From Spisula solida (taxonomy: Eukaryota > Mollusca > Bivalvia > Venerida > Mactridae), in NCBI GenBank assembly GCA_947247005.1, contig OX365946.1, positions 3,170,453 to 3,234,452 on the forward strand: DNA of 64,000 nt, given 5' to 3'. A model generated the notes under the pieces. That model made no database searches. It saw only the letters and a list, made by a program, of their open reading frames with translations, and had not been told where the DNA came from. This document shows, in pieces, positions 43,301 through 48,124 of the stretch (position 1 is the stretch's first letter; each line of letters begins with the position of its first letter). A program made the translations under genes and the position numbers.

Positions 43301-43983
43301 GGCTTACGTCGCTCACCTGTCACAGTATTTCAGGTCCCTGTTTTAACTTGAGTTAAGAATATATTGCATGCGTAAGTGTTTATTGAAATCGGTATACTAG
43401 TTTTGACCACAGAACACCTATAGTCAAGCTATGTCGACAATAAAAAGTTTCCTAAAGTTCAACATCACTTTTTGTGCAGTGGTACATGGTAAGTGCAATT
43501 TGACTTTCGAAATCTTGAAACATTAATTAAAACGCAAAGTAGGTACATCTGTAATACAATGTACAATATTTGTCAATGATACCGACCATAAGCAATAATA
43601 GTTTAAGCGAGTTATAAATATGTAATTCGGCGAATACGATACATGTAACATAAACAACTTTCGAACAAACCGAGAGTACAGGATAAAAGTTGCTATAAAA
43701 TACATAGAATCTAGATAACTTCAAACAGACACCGTCGAGTTCAATGGTCATACTATTACTGACACATACCTCCGCCATTTCTGTAGCATACATATGGAAA
43801 CCTCCATACGTTTCCTAGACCAACAGCGTAACTCAAACAGGAGAGGACAAAGTCCATCTTTCTGGACCAGTTTCCACGTTCCTGGTTTTTACCTTCCGAA
43901 GTTGCTGGGCTGTGGGTGTCGTTTTTATCATTTGCCTCATGATGGAATTCATAGCCTTCTTGCTTTACTGCGTAAAGCGGCAT
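7198..43983 (-). CDS. SLC6-family Na+/Cl- coupled neurotransmitter/amino-acid transporter, glycine-transporter-like (13 coding exons)
   Basis: The thirteen exons join in phase into 640 residues plus TAG, a normal SLC6 length. TM1 carries [13 protein letters not shown] (residues 52-64). The residue that is Asp in monoamine carriers is Gly55, which points to an amino-acid carrier. TM2 carries FLELSFGQ. Extracellular loop 2 has the conserved cysteine pair C156/C164 and N-glycosylation sites at N174 and N203. Residues 257-262 (GIKSGGK region) and TM6 [18 protein letters not shown] (319 onward) resemble glycine transporters; the Trp before GG is typical of GlyT proteins. The C-terminus has the family motif DPEWGP. 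SLC6 proteins move substrate across the plasma membrane using Na+ and Cl- gradients. Glycine specificity is inference: the TM6 position that is Ser in GlyT2 and Gly in GlyT1 is Ala321 here. All introns are GT-AG except intron 6 (GC-AG). Confidence 0.93.
7500..7895 (+). pseudogene. 5'-truncated RTE-like LINE, reverse transcriptase C-terminus
   Basis: The readable part from 7659 contains [18 protein letters not shown], then RPKTTWRR and a [12 protein letters not shown] tail. This is the usual end of RTE-type endonuclease/reverse transcriptase proteins in animals. Upstream sequence from about 7500 (IELFQKSGC, then WLGGVF) matches the same family but in shifting frames. Only the 3' end survives. 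It sits in intron 12, antisense to the transporter. Confidence 0.7.
8114..8293 (-). CDS. SLC6 gene exon 12 (TM12)
   Basis: The exon is 180 bp, phase 0 to 0, with acceptor 'ccatcgacag' and donor GAG|GTAATT. It encodes residues 536-595, including [20 protein letters not shown] and the TM12 hydrophobic stretch. The frame stays open past the donor to a stop at about 8075. Splicing at GTAATT is preferred because it restores the conserved tail motif in exon 13; an unspliced short isoform remains possible. Confidence 0.9.
8473..8960. mobile_element. CpG-rich TIR element in intron 11
   Basis: The left end 'aaggcgtcggtcacaacccc' and the right end 'gttgtgaccgggcctta' are imperfect inverted complements. 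The interior has no ORF and is unusually rich in CpG-containing words (acgt, tacg, cgtac) compared with the AT-rich surroundings. It is best read as a non-autonomous DNA transposon. Confidence 0.55.
9037..9137 (-). CDS. SLC6 gene exon 11 (TM11 region)
   Basis: The exon is 101 bp, entering in phase 1 and leaving in phase 0, with acceptor 'gacttaaag' and donor TTG|GTAAGT. It encodes [17 protein letters not shown], which matches the family loop 'YGxxRFxxDIExMxGxxP', followed by [14 protein letters not shown]. Confidence 0.92.
9236..9312 (+). repeat. tRNA-derived (Gly-like) SINE-type sequence
   Basis: 'ctagtggtagaac' resembles a pol III A box and 'gggttcgatcct' a B box, spaced as in a tRNA. The text is closest to tRNA-Gly. 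The acceptor, anticodon and T stems pair poorly, so it is a tRNA-derived repeat or pseudo-tRNA, not a functional tRNA gene. Confidence 0.55.
9806..9886 (+). repeat. tRNA-derived repeat
   Basis: 'gtggtgtattggatacgc' (A-box region) and 'gtaggttcgagccccac' (B box and 3' T stem) are spaced as in tRNA-Arg-like sequences. The anticodon arm does not fold cleanly. It lies in intron 10. Confidence 0.5.
10863..11215. repeat. 24-bp minisatellite, ~15 copies
   Basis: The unit is 'cattagtatgacttattgaaccgt'-like; some copies carry 'acaatag' or 'acattag' variants. Because 24 is a multiple of three, the minus strand stays open as repeats of SHTNDGSI. That open frame is a by-product of the period; no gene evidence accompanies it. 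It lies in intron 10. Confidence 0.92.
11573..12094. mobile_element. MITE family 1, copy 2
   Basis: The left end is 'gagccagtatccag' and the right end 'ggttttcctggagactggct'. The interior 'gttgctatggtgaccaattt' is shared with the copy at 1345-1903. It lies in intron 10 and has no coding capacity. Confidence 0.7.
12340..12800. repeat. Degenerate tandem mollusc-type repeat
   Basis: 'tatttctagtaagagt(g/a)acct' occurs twice about 130 bp apart. The block ends with 'gaccggccgaccgacaagct', 'actcccatatacc' and 'aacttcgttttgatgggt', an end type common in mollusc repeats. It is non-coding. Confidence 0.5.
13702..14526. mobile_element. mariner-like element, non-autonomous (intron 10)
   Basis: The element starts TA-CAGGGTGTCCCGAATTA and ends with the complement of TACAGCGTGCCACATAG, so both ends show the TACAG(G/C)GTG(T/C)C pattern of some Tc1/mariner elements with TA flanks. 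Interior ORFs show no transposase motif that I could recognise. Confidence 0.6.
14768..14867 (-). CDS. SLC6 gene exon 10 (TM10)
   Basis: The exon is 100 bp, entering in phase 0 and leaving in phase 1, with acceptor 'tttttgtatag' and donor TATG|GTGAGT. It encodes [20 protein letters not shown], which matches the conserved 'QGG-Y-x-QL-D-YAA' region, then WVYG. Confidence 0.93.
14881..16285. other. Intron 9, nothing recognised
   Basis: AT-rich sequence between exons 9 and 10. I see no repeat array, ORF or RNA gene in it. Confidence 0.5.
16286..16426 (-). CDS. SLC6 gene exon 9 (TM9)
   Basis: The exon is 141 bp, phase 0 to 0, with acceptor 'ttctgttacag' and donor CAG|GTTAGT. It encodes residues 422-468, starting [20 protein letters not shown] and ending FATQ. 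This fits the family pattern of an 'ETVVT..LDEFP' loop followed by TM9 and 'TQ-GG' across the next junction. Confidence 0.93.
16485..17740. repeat. Hierarchical satellite: 51-bp monomers in 102-bp dimers, with a 408-bp block
   Basis: Monomer A ('ccgattaagactggttagcc', then 'cctaagcacataagttcaac') alternates with monomer B ('tctcttcagcctggttagcc', then 'cctaaacacataagttaaac'). Dimers repeat at exactly 102 bp. The variant 'aagcgcttaag' occurs at about 16726, 17032 and 17440, spaced 306 and 408 bp. The companion variant 'actggtaagccc' occurs at about 17121 and 17529, also 408 bp apart. The array fills the part of intron 8 next to exon 9. Confidence 0.95.
17765..18830. repeat. Mollusc-type dispersed tandem repeat ('gaccaagtttcat' family), copy 1
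   Basis: The head reads 'ctctaagtcgctcacctgtc'. Internal units repeat 'gaccaagtttcatgaagatt' and 'gacctagtttttgacc'-like text. The tail reads 'acggacgaagagtgatcaca'. The same head, unit and tail recur at 38330-39400 and, truncated, at 49130-49436. It is non-coding and lies in intron 8. Confidence 0.8.
18831..19546. other. Intron 8 remainder
   Basis: No feature was recognised. A short minus-strand ORF at 18942-19151 has no recognisable family motif. Confidence 0.4.
19547..19784 (-). CDS. SLC6 gene exon 8 (TM7-TM8)
   Basis: The exon is 238 bp, entering in phase 2 and leaving in phase 0, with acceptor 'gtatattttcag' and donor CAG|GTTGGT. It encodes [17 protein letters not shown] (TM7), then [20 protein letters not shown] (extracellular loop 4) and [17 protein letters not shown] (TM8), all strong SLC6 landmarks. 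Confidence 0.95.
20261..20364 (-). CDS. SLC6 gene exon 7 (TM6)
   Basis: The exon is 104 bp, entering in phase 0 and leaving in phase 2, with acceptor 'gttttacag' and donor TT|GTAAGT. It encodes [19 protein letters not shown] and [11 protein letters not shown]. This unwound TM6 segment forms part of the substrate and ion site in the family. Its acceptor and first ~17 coding bases are the template of the 48-bp array directly upstream. Confidence 0.95.
20347..21505. repeat. 48-bp satellite that duplicates the exon 7 splice acceptor (~24 copies)
   Basis: On the minus strand each unit contains 'gttttacag' followed by GTTTGGGGTGATGCT, identical to the exon 7 boundary, plus about 24 bp of spacer. 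Two units carry an extra GAT (51 bp). Several units have 'ttactgg' instead of 'ttacagg' and so lost the acceptor AG. The last 150 bp (from about 21345) is degenerate. The exon 7 frame stays open through at least the nearest ten units as 16-residue repeats containing [14 protein letters not shown]. The authentic acceptor is the last, 3'-most copy in the direction of transcription. Confidence 0.95.
21505..21567. repeat. Short hairpin repeat
   Basis: 'cacccgaggacagaatatca' and 'ggtgacattctgtttcgagg' are inverted complements around a ~15-base loop. Hairpins of this type are dispersed in bivalve genomes. Confidence 0.5.
21568..23360. other. Intron 6, middle part
   Basis: There is no gene. A GC-richer patch at about 22460-22540 repeats 'acgcgacgtc' words. 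A short inverted repeat lies at 22822-22885 ('tcatcgtgtagtgataaca' against 'taacactgcacgatga'), a possible MITE remnant. Confidence 0.4.
23362..23412 (-). repeat. Isolated copy of the exon 7 acceptor module
   Basis: On the minus strand 'ttttttacag' is followed by GTTTGGGGTGATGCTGC, matching exon 7 more closely at its end (GCTGC) than the array units do. It is the only copy I found outside the array, about 1.9 kb further upstream in intron 6. Its frame reads [11 protein letters not shown] and reaches a stop after about 20 codons, so use of this site would truncate the protein. Confidence 0.8.
23600..25504. other. Intron 6, upstream part
   Basis: A loose ~150-bp duplication ('acgaaaagtgcga' occurs near 23886 and 24059) and a run of 11 G at 24619-24629 are visible. 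No gene was recognised. Confidence 0.4.
25505..26090 (-). pseudogene. Degenerate mariner element (intron 6)
   Basis: The ends are 'tacgaggggtgatcgatat' and the complement of 'cgcgtggggtgatcaatat', typical mariner termini. On the minus strand around 25900 a frame reads [11 protein letters not shown], reminiscent of the LHxDNA block of mariner transposases, but frames are broken and the element is only ~590 bp. Its right end is about 150 bp from the exon 6 donor. Confidence 0.55.
26243..26377 (-). CDS. SLC6 gene exon 6 (TM5), GC donor
   Basis: The exon is 135 bp, phase 0 to 0, with acceptor 'tgttattccag'. It encodes [38 protein letters not shown] and ends IGEAR. The donor is AGG|GCAAGT, a consensus GC-type 5' splice site. 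The nearest GT (GTATAC, 4 bp downstream) would shift the frame into exon 7. With the GC site, EAR joins VWGDAA exactly as in the family. Confidence 0.9.
26425..26565. repeat. ~38 bp tandem repeat
   Basis: 'ataagattgggggag' plus 'atttaacccactacatgg'-like text repeats three times. It lies in intron 5 near the exon 6 acceptor. Confidence 0.7.
26757..26892. repeat. ~23 bp minisatellite
   Basis: 'gagtagtaacaggtgcgcaa'-like units repeat about six times with drift. It abuts the left end of the element at 26899. Confidence 0.7.
26899..28158. mobile_element. Long-TIR mariner-type element (intron 5)
   Basis: The left end TACGAGGGGCATTCTGAAAG and the right end (its inverted complement at 28139-28158) continue as inverted repeats for about 100 bp through 'ttctgataac', 'gcgataactt', 'attggtatgtcaga' and 'gaaagatc'. 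TA flanks both sides. The 1.26-kb interior has no recognisable transposase. The right end is about 41 bp from the exon 5 donor. Confidence 0.75.
28200..28332 (-). CDS. SLC6 gene exon 5 (TM4)
   Basis: The exon is 133 bp, entering in phase 2 and leaving in phase 0, with acceptor 'gttttcttacag' and donor AAG|GTAAGT. It encodes [18 protein letters not shown], then TM4 [12 protein letters not shown] and AKGIKSGGK. The AKGIKxxGK loop is characteristic of glycine transporters and relatives. Confidence 0.93.
28405..28497 (+). repeat. tRNA-derived repeat
   Basis: 'gtgttggttcgaattccccc' is a good B box. Upstream 'gctagccatgtcaggtaagc' is a weak A-box region. The spacing suggests a long variable arm or drift. 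It is a pseudo-tRNA or SINE head in intron 4. Confidence 0.4.
28716..28945. repeat. Dispersed repeat, copy 1
   Basis: 'gtcagacagggaaggcagca' plus 'cttaaccagccg' is shared with 44751-44785 in the upstream flank, in the same orientation. The element type is unknown; the second copy lies in the 3' non-coding part of a LINE remnant. Confidence 0.5.
29500..29980. repeat. ~170-bp tandem repeat, ~2.7 copies
   Basis: 'aaattccatcc', then 'tacggtcatctatacattga', 'ggttgttaatctgta' and 'gttcaacacacaa' recur with 'attttcattatggggta'. This mollusc-type repeat lies in intron 4. Confidence 0.75.
30015..30790 (-). pseudogene. LINE reverse transcriptase C-terminal remnant (intron 4)
   Basis: On the minus strand, successive frames read [53 protein letters not shown] and [14 protein letters not shown], ending [16 protein letters not shown]. 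This is the post-RT 'thumb' and CCHC-type tail of a non-LTR element common in molluscs, and appears to be the same family as the copy at 51560-53290. Several stops and frameshifts make it inactive. It is in the sense orientation of the host gene. Confidence 0.7.
31095..31260 (-). CDS. SLC6 gene exon 4 (extracellular loop 2)
   Basis: The exon is 166 bp, entering in phase 1 and leaving in phase 2, with acceptor 'caatttcag' and donor CA|GTACGT. In the correct frame it reads [40 protein letters not shown]. It supplies the second loop cysteine and two N-glycosylation sites (NCT). A longer open frame in another register is a shadow. Confidence 0.9.
31380..32160. other. Very AT-rich intron 3 segment
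   Basis: AT-rich sequence with recurring 'aatatttattt' and 'gaacaattattt' words. Parts of 31765-31790 ('ttaatgctaactgatgagat') resemble 21712-21735. No gene was recognised. Confidence 0.4.
32160..32374 (-). mobile_element. Tentative right end of a third TA-flanked element (C) with tRNA-like module
   Basis: On the minus strand a Glu-like tRNA sequence begins about 127 bp inside the end at 32374 ('tatggtcctgtgg', then 'ttctcattcaggcga' and 'tccaagttcaaagc'). The terminal text contains 'gcactgacgtca', close to the 'gcagtgacgtca' of element B. The end abuts the TA shared with element A. No left end was found, so this is provisional. Confidence 0.35.
32507..32583 (+). repeat. tRNA-like module (Ser/Leu-like), left arm of element A
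   Basis: 'tagccgagtggtttagtgcg' is a near-perfect class II tRNA A-box region and 'gccgcgagttcaaaacc' serves as B box. It starts about 130 bp inside the left terminus and points inward. Confidence 0.6.
33063..33125 (-). repeat. tRNA-like module, right arm of element A
   Basis: The minus strand reads 'aacagctcaggtggtaacgc' (A box) and 'gagcgattcaagttcaaccc' (B box). It points inward but lies about 350 bp from the right terminus, further than the other modules. Confidence 0.55.
33611..33690 (+). repeat. tRNA-like module, left arm of element B
   Basis: 'tatgggttcgaatcgcactc' is a strong B box. The A-box part ('gacggtaaagcactaggc') is weaker. The module starts about 137 bp inside the left terminus and points inward. 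Confidence 0.45.
33894..35169 (-). pseudogene. DDE_3-type (IS630/Tc1-mariner superfamily) transposase pseudogene of element B
   Basis: A first exon (35080-35169, starting [12 protein letters not shown]) joins at AAG|GTTATT to an acceptor 'ttatttcag' before 34946. The second exon reads [37 protein letters not shown], then an in-frame TGA at 34641-34643, [20 protein letters not shown], a frameshift, and [18 protein letters not shown] with the first catalytic Asp. Further on come [20 protein letters not shown], a stop, another frameshift and [20 protein letters not shown] with the catalytic Glu. The segment that should hold the second Asp is deleted. The C-terminus is acidic ([16 protein letters not shown]). 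The family recognition is from memory of DDE_3 proteins. Confidence 0.82.
35430..35503 (-). repeat. tRNA-like module, right arm of element B
   Basis: The minus strand reads 'gtggctcagtggtaagcaac' (A box) and 'tgtaggttcgaatcaagg' (B box), with 'gcctggtaacttcggttttg' in the anticodon region. The 5' end is about 126 bp inside the right terminus and points inward. Stem pairing at the acceptor is poor, so it is not a normal tRNA gene. Confidence 0.65.
35750..35878. repeat. ~22-bp minisatellite inside a dyad
   Basis: 'tatatgggattataactcct' repeats about four times (later units 'tatatgcgattataactcc'). Outer words 'gtaggtgatgtatatggga' and 'tcccatatcaacacctac' are inverted complements, so the block can fold back. 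Confidence 0.7.
35880..36927. other. Intron 3, near exon 3
   Basis: No gene. The stretch at 36140-36260 ('gaggtggtcttgatggtgat'-like) resembles the tandem block at 46600-46815. The ORF at 36390-36665 on the plus strand has no recognisable motif. Confidence 0.35.
36928..37068 (-). CDS. SLC6 gene exon 3 (TM3)
   Basis: The exon is 141 bp, phase 1 to 1, with acceptor 'tctatttgcag' and donor GAAG|GTAAAT. It encodes [31 protein letters not shown] and [12 protein letters not shown]. The YYN motif (Y131-N133) holds the TM3 tyrosine that lines the substrate site in the family. LPWxxC is the start of extracellular loop 2. Confidence 0.95.
37069..37868. other. Intron 2, near exon 3
   Basis: No feature was recognised. 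Confidence 0.4.
37870..38320. repeat. ~80-bp C-rich tandem repeat with C13 tract
   Basis: Units such as 'tgtcccttttcccc' plus 'tacaaggtcttaatacgatg' repeat about five times. A run of 13 C lies at 37889-37901. The strand asymmetry (C-rich plus strand) is marked. Confidence 0.7.
38330..39400. repeat. Mollusc-type dispersed tandem repeat ('gaccaagtttcat' family), copy 2
   Basis: About seven ~145-bp units each carry 'gacctagtttttgacccc', 'cccaatatcgaacttgacct', 'gagatgatcattgtgacca' and 'gtgacctctagtgactacgc'. The tail 'acggacgaagagtgatcaca' is the same as in copy 1. It is non-coding, in intron 2. Confidence 0.9.
40136..40236 (+). repeat. tRNA-derived repeat
   Basis: 'taactcgatcgttagagcgt' (A box) and 'actgtctcaagccctgtacc' (B-box-like) with tRNA spacing. 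The B box is mutated. It lies in intron 2. Confidence 0.45.
40430..40800. repeat. ~170-bp tandem repeat, two to three copies
   Basis: 'cagtaagaa(a/c)cgacgaagtta', 'cttgcat(g/a)actat' and 'gacctctaagtgt' recur, followed by 'gtgttgtgaaaatctgtac'. It is non-coding and lies in intron 2. Confidence 0.7.
41110..41241 (-). CDS. SLC6 gene exon 2 (TM2)
   Basis: The exon is 132 bp, phase 1 to 1, with acceptor 'gtcactttcag' and donor GAAG|GTAAGT. It encodes [38 protein letters not shown] and IPLFEG. This completes the NGGGAFLIP motif begun in exon 1. FGQ provides a conserved glutamine of the ion sites. Confidence 0.95.
41275..42151 (-). pseudogene. Degenerate mariner element with transposase N-terminal remnant (intron 1)
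   Basis: The ends are TACGAGGGTGGTCCAGAATT and the complement of TACGAGGGGTCATCCAGTT. On the minus strand at about 41641-41838 a frame reads [20 protein letters not shown] followed by NERRARIS, matching the mariner 'WHKRFxxGRxDVxDxxRSGRPS' region. No DDE part was recognised. The left edge is only ~33 bp upstream of the exon 2 acceptor. Confidence 0.7.
42253..42759. mobile_element. TIR element (MITE) in intron 1
   Basis: The left end 'tttaaagggactgcctcaca' and the right end 'cgtgaggcagcacttttaa' are imperfect inverted complements. The interior is AT-rich without an ORF. Confidence 0.6.
43300..43345. repeat. Head fragment of the 'gtcgctcacctgtc' repeat
   Basis: 'aaagtggcttacgtcgctca' followed by 'cctgtcacagtatttcagg' matches the head of the mollusc repeat at 17765. 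The tandem body is absent. Confidence 0.5.
43770..43983 (-). CDS. SLC6 gene exon 1 coding part (N-terminus and TM1)
   Basis: The ATG at 43983 has A at -3 (TTCACCATGC). An in-frame TAA lies 9 bases further up, so translation cannot start upstream in this exon. An acceptor ('tatatacttcag') at 43998 shows that the exon has a spliced 5' UTR partner. The exon ends GGAG|GTATGT in phase 1. It encodes a ~38-residue polar cytosolic tail, then [12 protein letters not shown] and [20 protein letters not shown]. Confidence 0.93.
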
Positions 43984-43997
43984 GGTGAACTGTTACC
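43984..43997 (-). other. 5' UTR part of SLC6 exon 1
   Basis: These are the 14 bases between the acceptor AG (43998-43999) and the ATG. The upstream non-coding exon and promoter were not located. Confidence 0.6.
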
Positions 43998-44444
43998 CTG
44001 AAGTATATAAAACCAAGTATAGCATATAGCAGACTATACACTGTTAATTAAATTATTATTATTTTATTACAGTACATACTTATTATATATGTTGAATGAA
44101 AGTATACTTATGGTAATGGAAGTGTGCACAGCAAAGCATAGAATGTAAACTCTGCATTCGTGCGTTGGTAATTGAAAGAACATGCCAACATTCTACGTAT
44201 CTTTAGTTTCATACGTGCGAAATTAATAAGGAAAATGTCACACAACAACATATGCTGATTTGCATAAAACATTTTAACTGATTGGTTGTTGGACACCTTG
44301 GAAAAGTTCATCAAACCATAAAAGTCATACTTTTGGTCAGACCTAAAAAGTTAGGTTTCCCAGACACGTGCACAGTTTCAAGCCTATAAAATGGCATACA
44401 AGTCACAGAAGGTGTAAGACCGTATAATCGAATAAGAAAGTGTT

Positions 44445-46315
44445 TAGTAAGTAAGTAAGTAAGTAAGTAACGACTTTATTTATAGTAGATAACATATTTG
44501 TTGTTATACCAATTTTCAATATGGTCTACATAATAAACATATATACATTAGATAAATGATAATATACAAACAAATTTATAAAGAAAATGAAGCAGTATTA
44601 GTTAAACTTAACAATATAGGATACTCATGTATTGTTTAAAAAGTTAACCTATAATTAAATAGCCTAGTACTCATACAAAATCAATAATCAACTGTGAACA
44701 AAAGTGCTATTCAATATGTATATATTTTATATAAAAACGATAATAATAAGTCAGACAGGGAAGGCAGCACTTAGCTTAACCAGCCGGGCACAGAAATCAT
44801 AAAAGCGGCACAGACACTGTCCAACGTAAAAATCTAGCAACTACAAAAGCAATGAATCCCGTCCCGAAAGTCTGCCGCCTCAGTCAGTCAAACTAAAACA
44901 GAACGAGAGCTAGGTGACAAAAAAATAACAACCGGACATTACACACCACATGGACAATTTACAACATATATAAAATGTACATGCAATTTTGAAAGATACG
45001 AAGCAGCCTTGTGCTGGACTACGAAATTGCAGAATAGCACATACAAAATAAACAAAGTTGGCGAAATATTTTTGTATTTTTAACATTGAGATATGTATGC
45101 ATAGATTATTATGTAGTTTTGCGTTTCCAATTCAAGAATTGTCTAATAAAAGAATTTTTTTTCTGTGCCTGTCTATATGTAATGGAACAGCATTCCAAAT
45201 AGATGCACCTGAATAGGAAAACGATTTCTTAAAGAATTTCATGTTTGGATGTGGTACAACCAACTCTTTATTCGTTGTTGATCTTAGTCCAGAATTAGCT
45301 TTTAATACAAATTTATCACTTAGATATTTTGGGACTTTATTTTGCATCGAGTTATACATTAAAACAGCTTTTTTATATGTTATTCTTTTATGAATTGTCA
45401 TCCAATTTAGCTTAATGAAGAGTTCGTCTGATGGATGGTCATGCGGTTGATCCAGAATTACTCTAGCTGCCCTCTTTTGAAAGTTGTAAAGTTTATATCT
45501 CAGTTCTTTGGCACATGACCCCCAAATTGTACAGCAATAGTCGAGGTGGGGCAGGATATAAGCATTGAAGAAAAGTTTACGAGAATCTATATTGAGACAA
45601 TGTTCGATGCGTAGTAGTAGGTATAGTAGAGAGTTACATTTTTTAAGAACATGATCAACTTGCCTTTTCCATGTTAGAGTTTGATCTACAAAGATACCAA
45701 GCAGCTTTTCTTCTTTTGAATGTGAAAGCACTTGATTGTTAAGTATTATATTTAAATCATCACATTCAGAAATGTCTTTTAACTTTTGGTGAGATGCACC
45801 AACATACATAACTTTAGTTTTTGGGCATTTGGTATCATGGCATTCTGTGTGCACCAAGTTTCAGTGATGTTAACTTGCTCTGGTATGGATGTGTTAACGT
45901 GGCGGAATGTTTTACCTGAAGTAGACAGTGTTGTGTCATCAGCGAACATGTCGATATTTGTGTTATTATGTTGATAGAGGGGAAGATCATTTATGTAGAT
46001 AATGAAAAGTAAGGGTCCTAAAACTGATCCTTGTGGAACTCCTGCATGCATTTATACCCTTGGTATCTGACAACTGACCTGATATGCTAACTTTTTGGAA
46101 ACGGTCTGTTAAATATGATGAGAACCACTTAATTGTTTTAGGGCTTAGCTTATAACACTCTAATTTCTTGAGTAGTAGTTTATGGTTGATAAGGTCAAAT
46201 GCTTTAGTTAGATCTAGGAACACAGTTCCAACAACTTCATGATCATTTATAGTGTCAATCCAATTGTCTATTATATTTGTTTGAGTGAAAGTACTTAAAT
46301 ACTCAACCACTTAAA
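44445..46315 (-). pseudogene. Non-LTR retrotransposon (CR1/jockey-like) RT remnant with microsatellite tail
   Basis: In order on the minus strand: GTVFLDLTKAFDLINHKLLL and WFSSYLTDRFQKV (46310-45987), [20 protein letters not shown] and [10 protein letters not shown] (46050-45779), and EEKLLGIFVDQTLTWKRQVD through YILPHLDYCCTIWGSC and QKRAARVIL (45857-45132). The catalytic FADD is intact, but the three parts are in different frames. A ~690-bp AT-rich 3' region follows, ending in a (TTAC)n tail at 44446-44472. The 5' part is missing. Confidence 0.85.
44748..44790. repeat. Dispersed repeat, copy 2
   Basis: 'gtcagacagggaaggcagca' plus 'cttaaccagccgggcac' matches 28716 onward in intron 4. Confidence 0.55.
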
Positions 46316-46559
46316 ATAATAAAATTTCAAACATAAGTTGTTTGACTTATTTGAAACCTGTATTTGAAATACATTTGAGTTTGAATTACAATCATTATCA
46401 CAACCACTACGTTACAAAAGTAATAATAGTCATAATAATGATTTCTGTTCAAATTGTATTAATAGGAGTTATTTCCCCTTGTCCGTTAATTTCTTCAAGT
46501 TAATTTTGGTTAATAAAATTTAATTGAGTGTATGTCAGTGAGTGTGTTTGATAATATAC

Positions 46560-46815
46560 ATTAAAACCTTGATTCTAAGACCACTCATGGGACCCTGAAA
46601 ACTGGCATAATCATTGAGTTGGTCAGGTTCATTAAAGCGCAAAACAGTGAAAAGGACCTAAACATATTGATAGGTCAATTTTTGAAGTGGTCTTAATGAT
46701 GAGGTGGTATTTTCAATTCGGTGGTCTTATTATTGAGATGGTCTTATTATTGCCGTGATCTTATTCCTGAGATGGACTTATTATTGAGGTTATGTTTTAT
46801 GAGGTCTTACTGTAT
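46560..46815. repeat. Short-period repeat ('gtggtcttattattgagat')
   Basis: About five drifting copies of a 20-25 bp word. Related text is at 36140-36260. Confidence 0.5.
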
Positions 46816-47148
46816 TGTTTTATTGCTCTTGAAACACTTTATTTATGTAATGATGTTGACATATCACATGATTCTATTGATCAATGCTTGTATGTGATTT
46901 ATGTTGTTATTGTCTTAATGTGACTGATAATGTGCTGTGCTTGTACTGACGGTATCACAGTTTAGTTATATGAGATATATTCAGTAGTTTCAAAGATAAT
47001 GCAGTGTCTGTCAACAGTCCCTAATGTTTAAATGATATTTTTCAGGATTATTTCTTACTAGATAAAGACATGGAATATATGGGTGCTTCGGCTGCTGTGT
47101 ATTGGAAAATAGCATAGTATAACCGGAAGACTTTAAGTTAGTCGTTAA

Positions 47149-48120
47149 CACAGCATGAAATATTACGTTTAATTTACTATTAAACTTAACTTAAATTTAA
47201 TTATATTCGGAATTTAAATACATTTAATCAGAAAAAAGTAGCTATTAAATTCCATATTTAAGTTAAGTTTAATACTACATTTAAGTCGAATTATTCCTAC
47301 AAGTCTAAGTCACATTTAAGTTGCATTTAAAGGTGATTAAATATAGAATATAAATGGGATTAAATGCACGTTTATGCAATATAAACGCAAACTTAAATGC
47401 GATTAAAGTTTAACTTAAATTTGAAATTTAAGTTGCATTTAAAGGTGATTAAATATATTTTTTTGTTTTTAATAAAGTTTATTCTGCACATATTGTACAA
47501 ATAAGACAACAAACCGCTCAGTTGTAGAGCAGTAAGCAATACAAATAATTCTTTGAACGATTTATAAATATAACTATATGTTTTTATGTTAGCTATATGT
47601 ACTGCTTTTTATTTCAATGTTCATGAGCAAATATGAAGTAGAATTGAAAGATATCACACATACAGTACACTAGTTCACTATCAAACTACTTAACGGTATA
47701 ATTTGTATTTAAAGTATATTAAACGGCAAGGAAAAGATATATACAAATTTTACTAATATTTCTATTTAAAACAATTATGGAAATTCTTCTAATTTAAAAT
47801 TTGTGAAATGAAATTTTGAGATCTACATGTAAACTAAACGCGAATCTCGTTGGATGCATGTACTAGTATTATTTGTGATTATATAAATAAATAAAATTTA
47901 ATTAATATACGGACAATAAATAGACTTAAATATGGACGTTTTTGTGAAATTCCAAATAAACGGAAAGATAATATGGTATTATTTGCGATTAAATTTACAA
48001 ATTAAATTTAGTTAATATACAGAAAATAAATTGACTTTAATTTGACGTTTTTGTGAAATTCCAAATAAAAGTAAATATAATAAAATATTATTTGCACTTA
48101 AATCCGTTTTTTCATGCTGT
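47149..48120. mobile_element. TTAA-flanked 972-bp AT-rich element (piggyBac-like MITE candidate)
   Basis: TTAA stands at 47145-47148 and again at 48121-48124. The left end is cACAGCATGAAA and the right end, inverted, ACAGCATGAAAA. The interior is extremely AT-rich, with two internal tandem duplications ('catttaagttgcatttaaag' plus 'gtgattaaatata', and 'gacgtttttgtgaaattcca') and no ORF. Exact TTAA duplication is a hallmark of piggyBac-type insertion. Confidence 0.7.
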
Positions 48121-48124
48121 TTAA

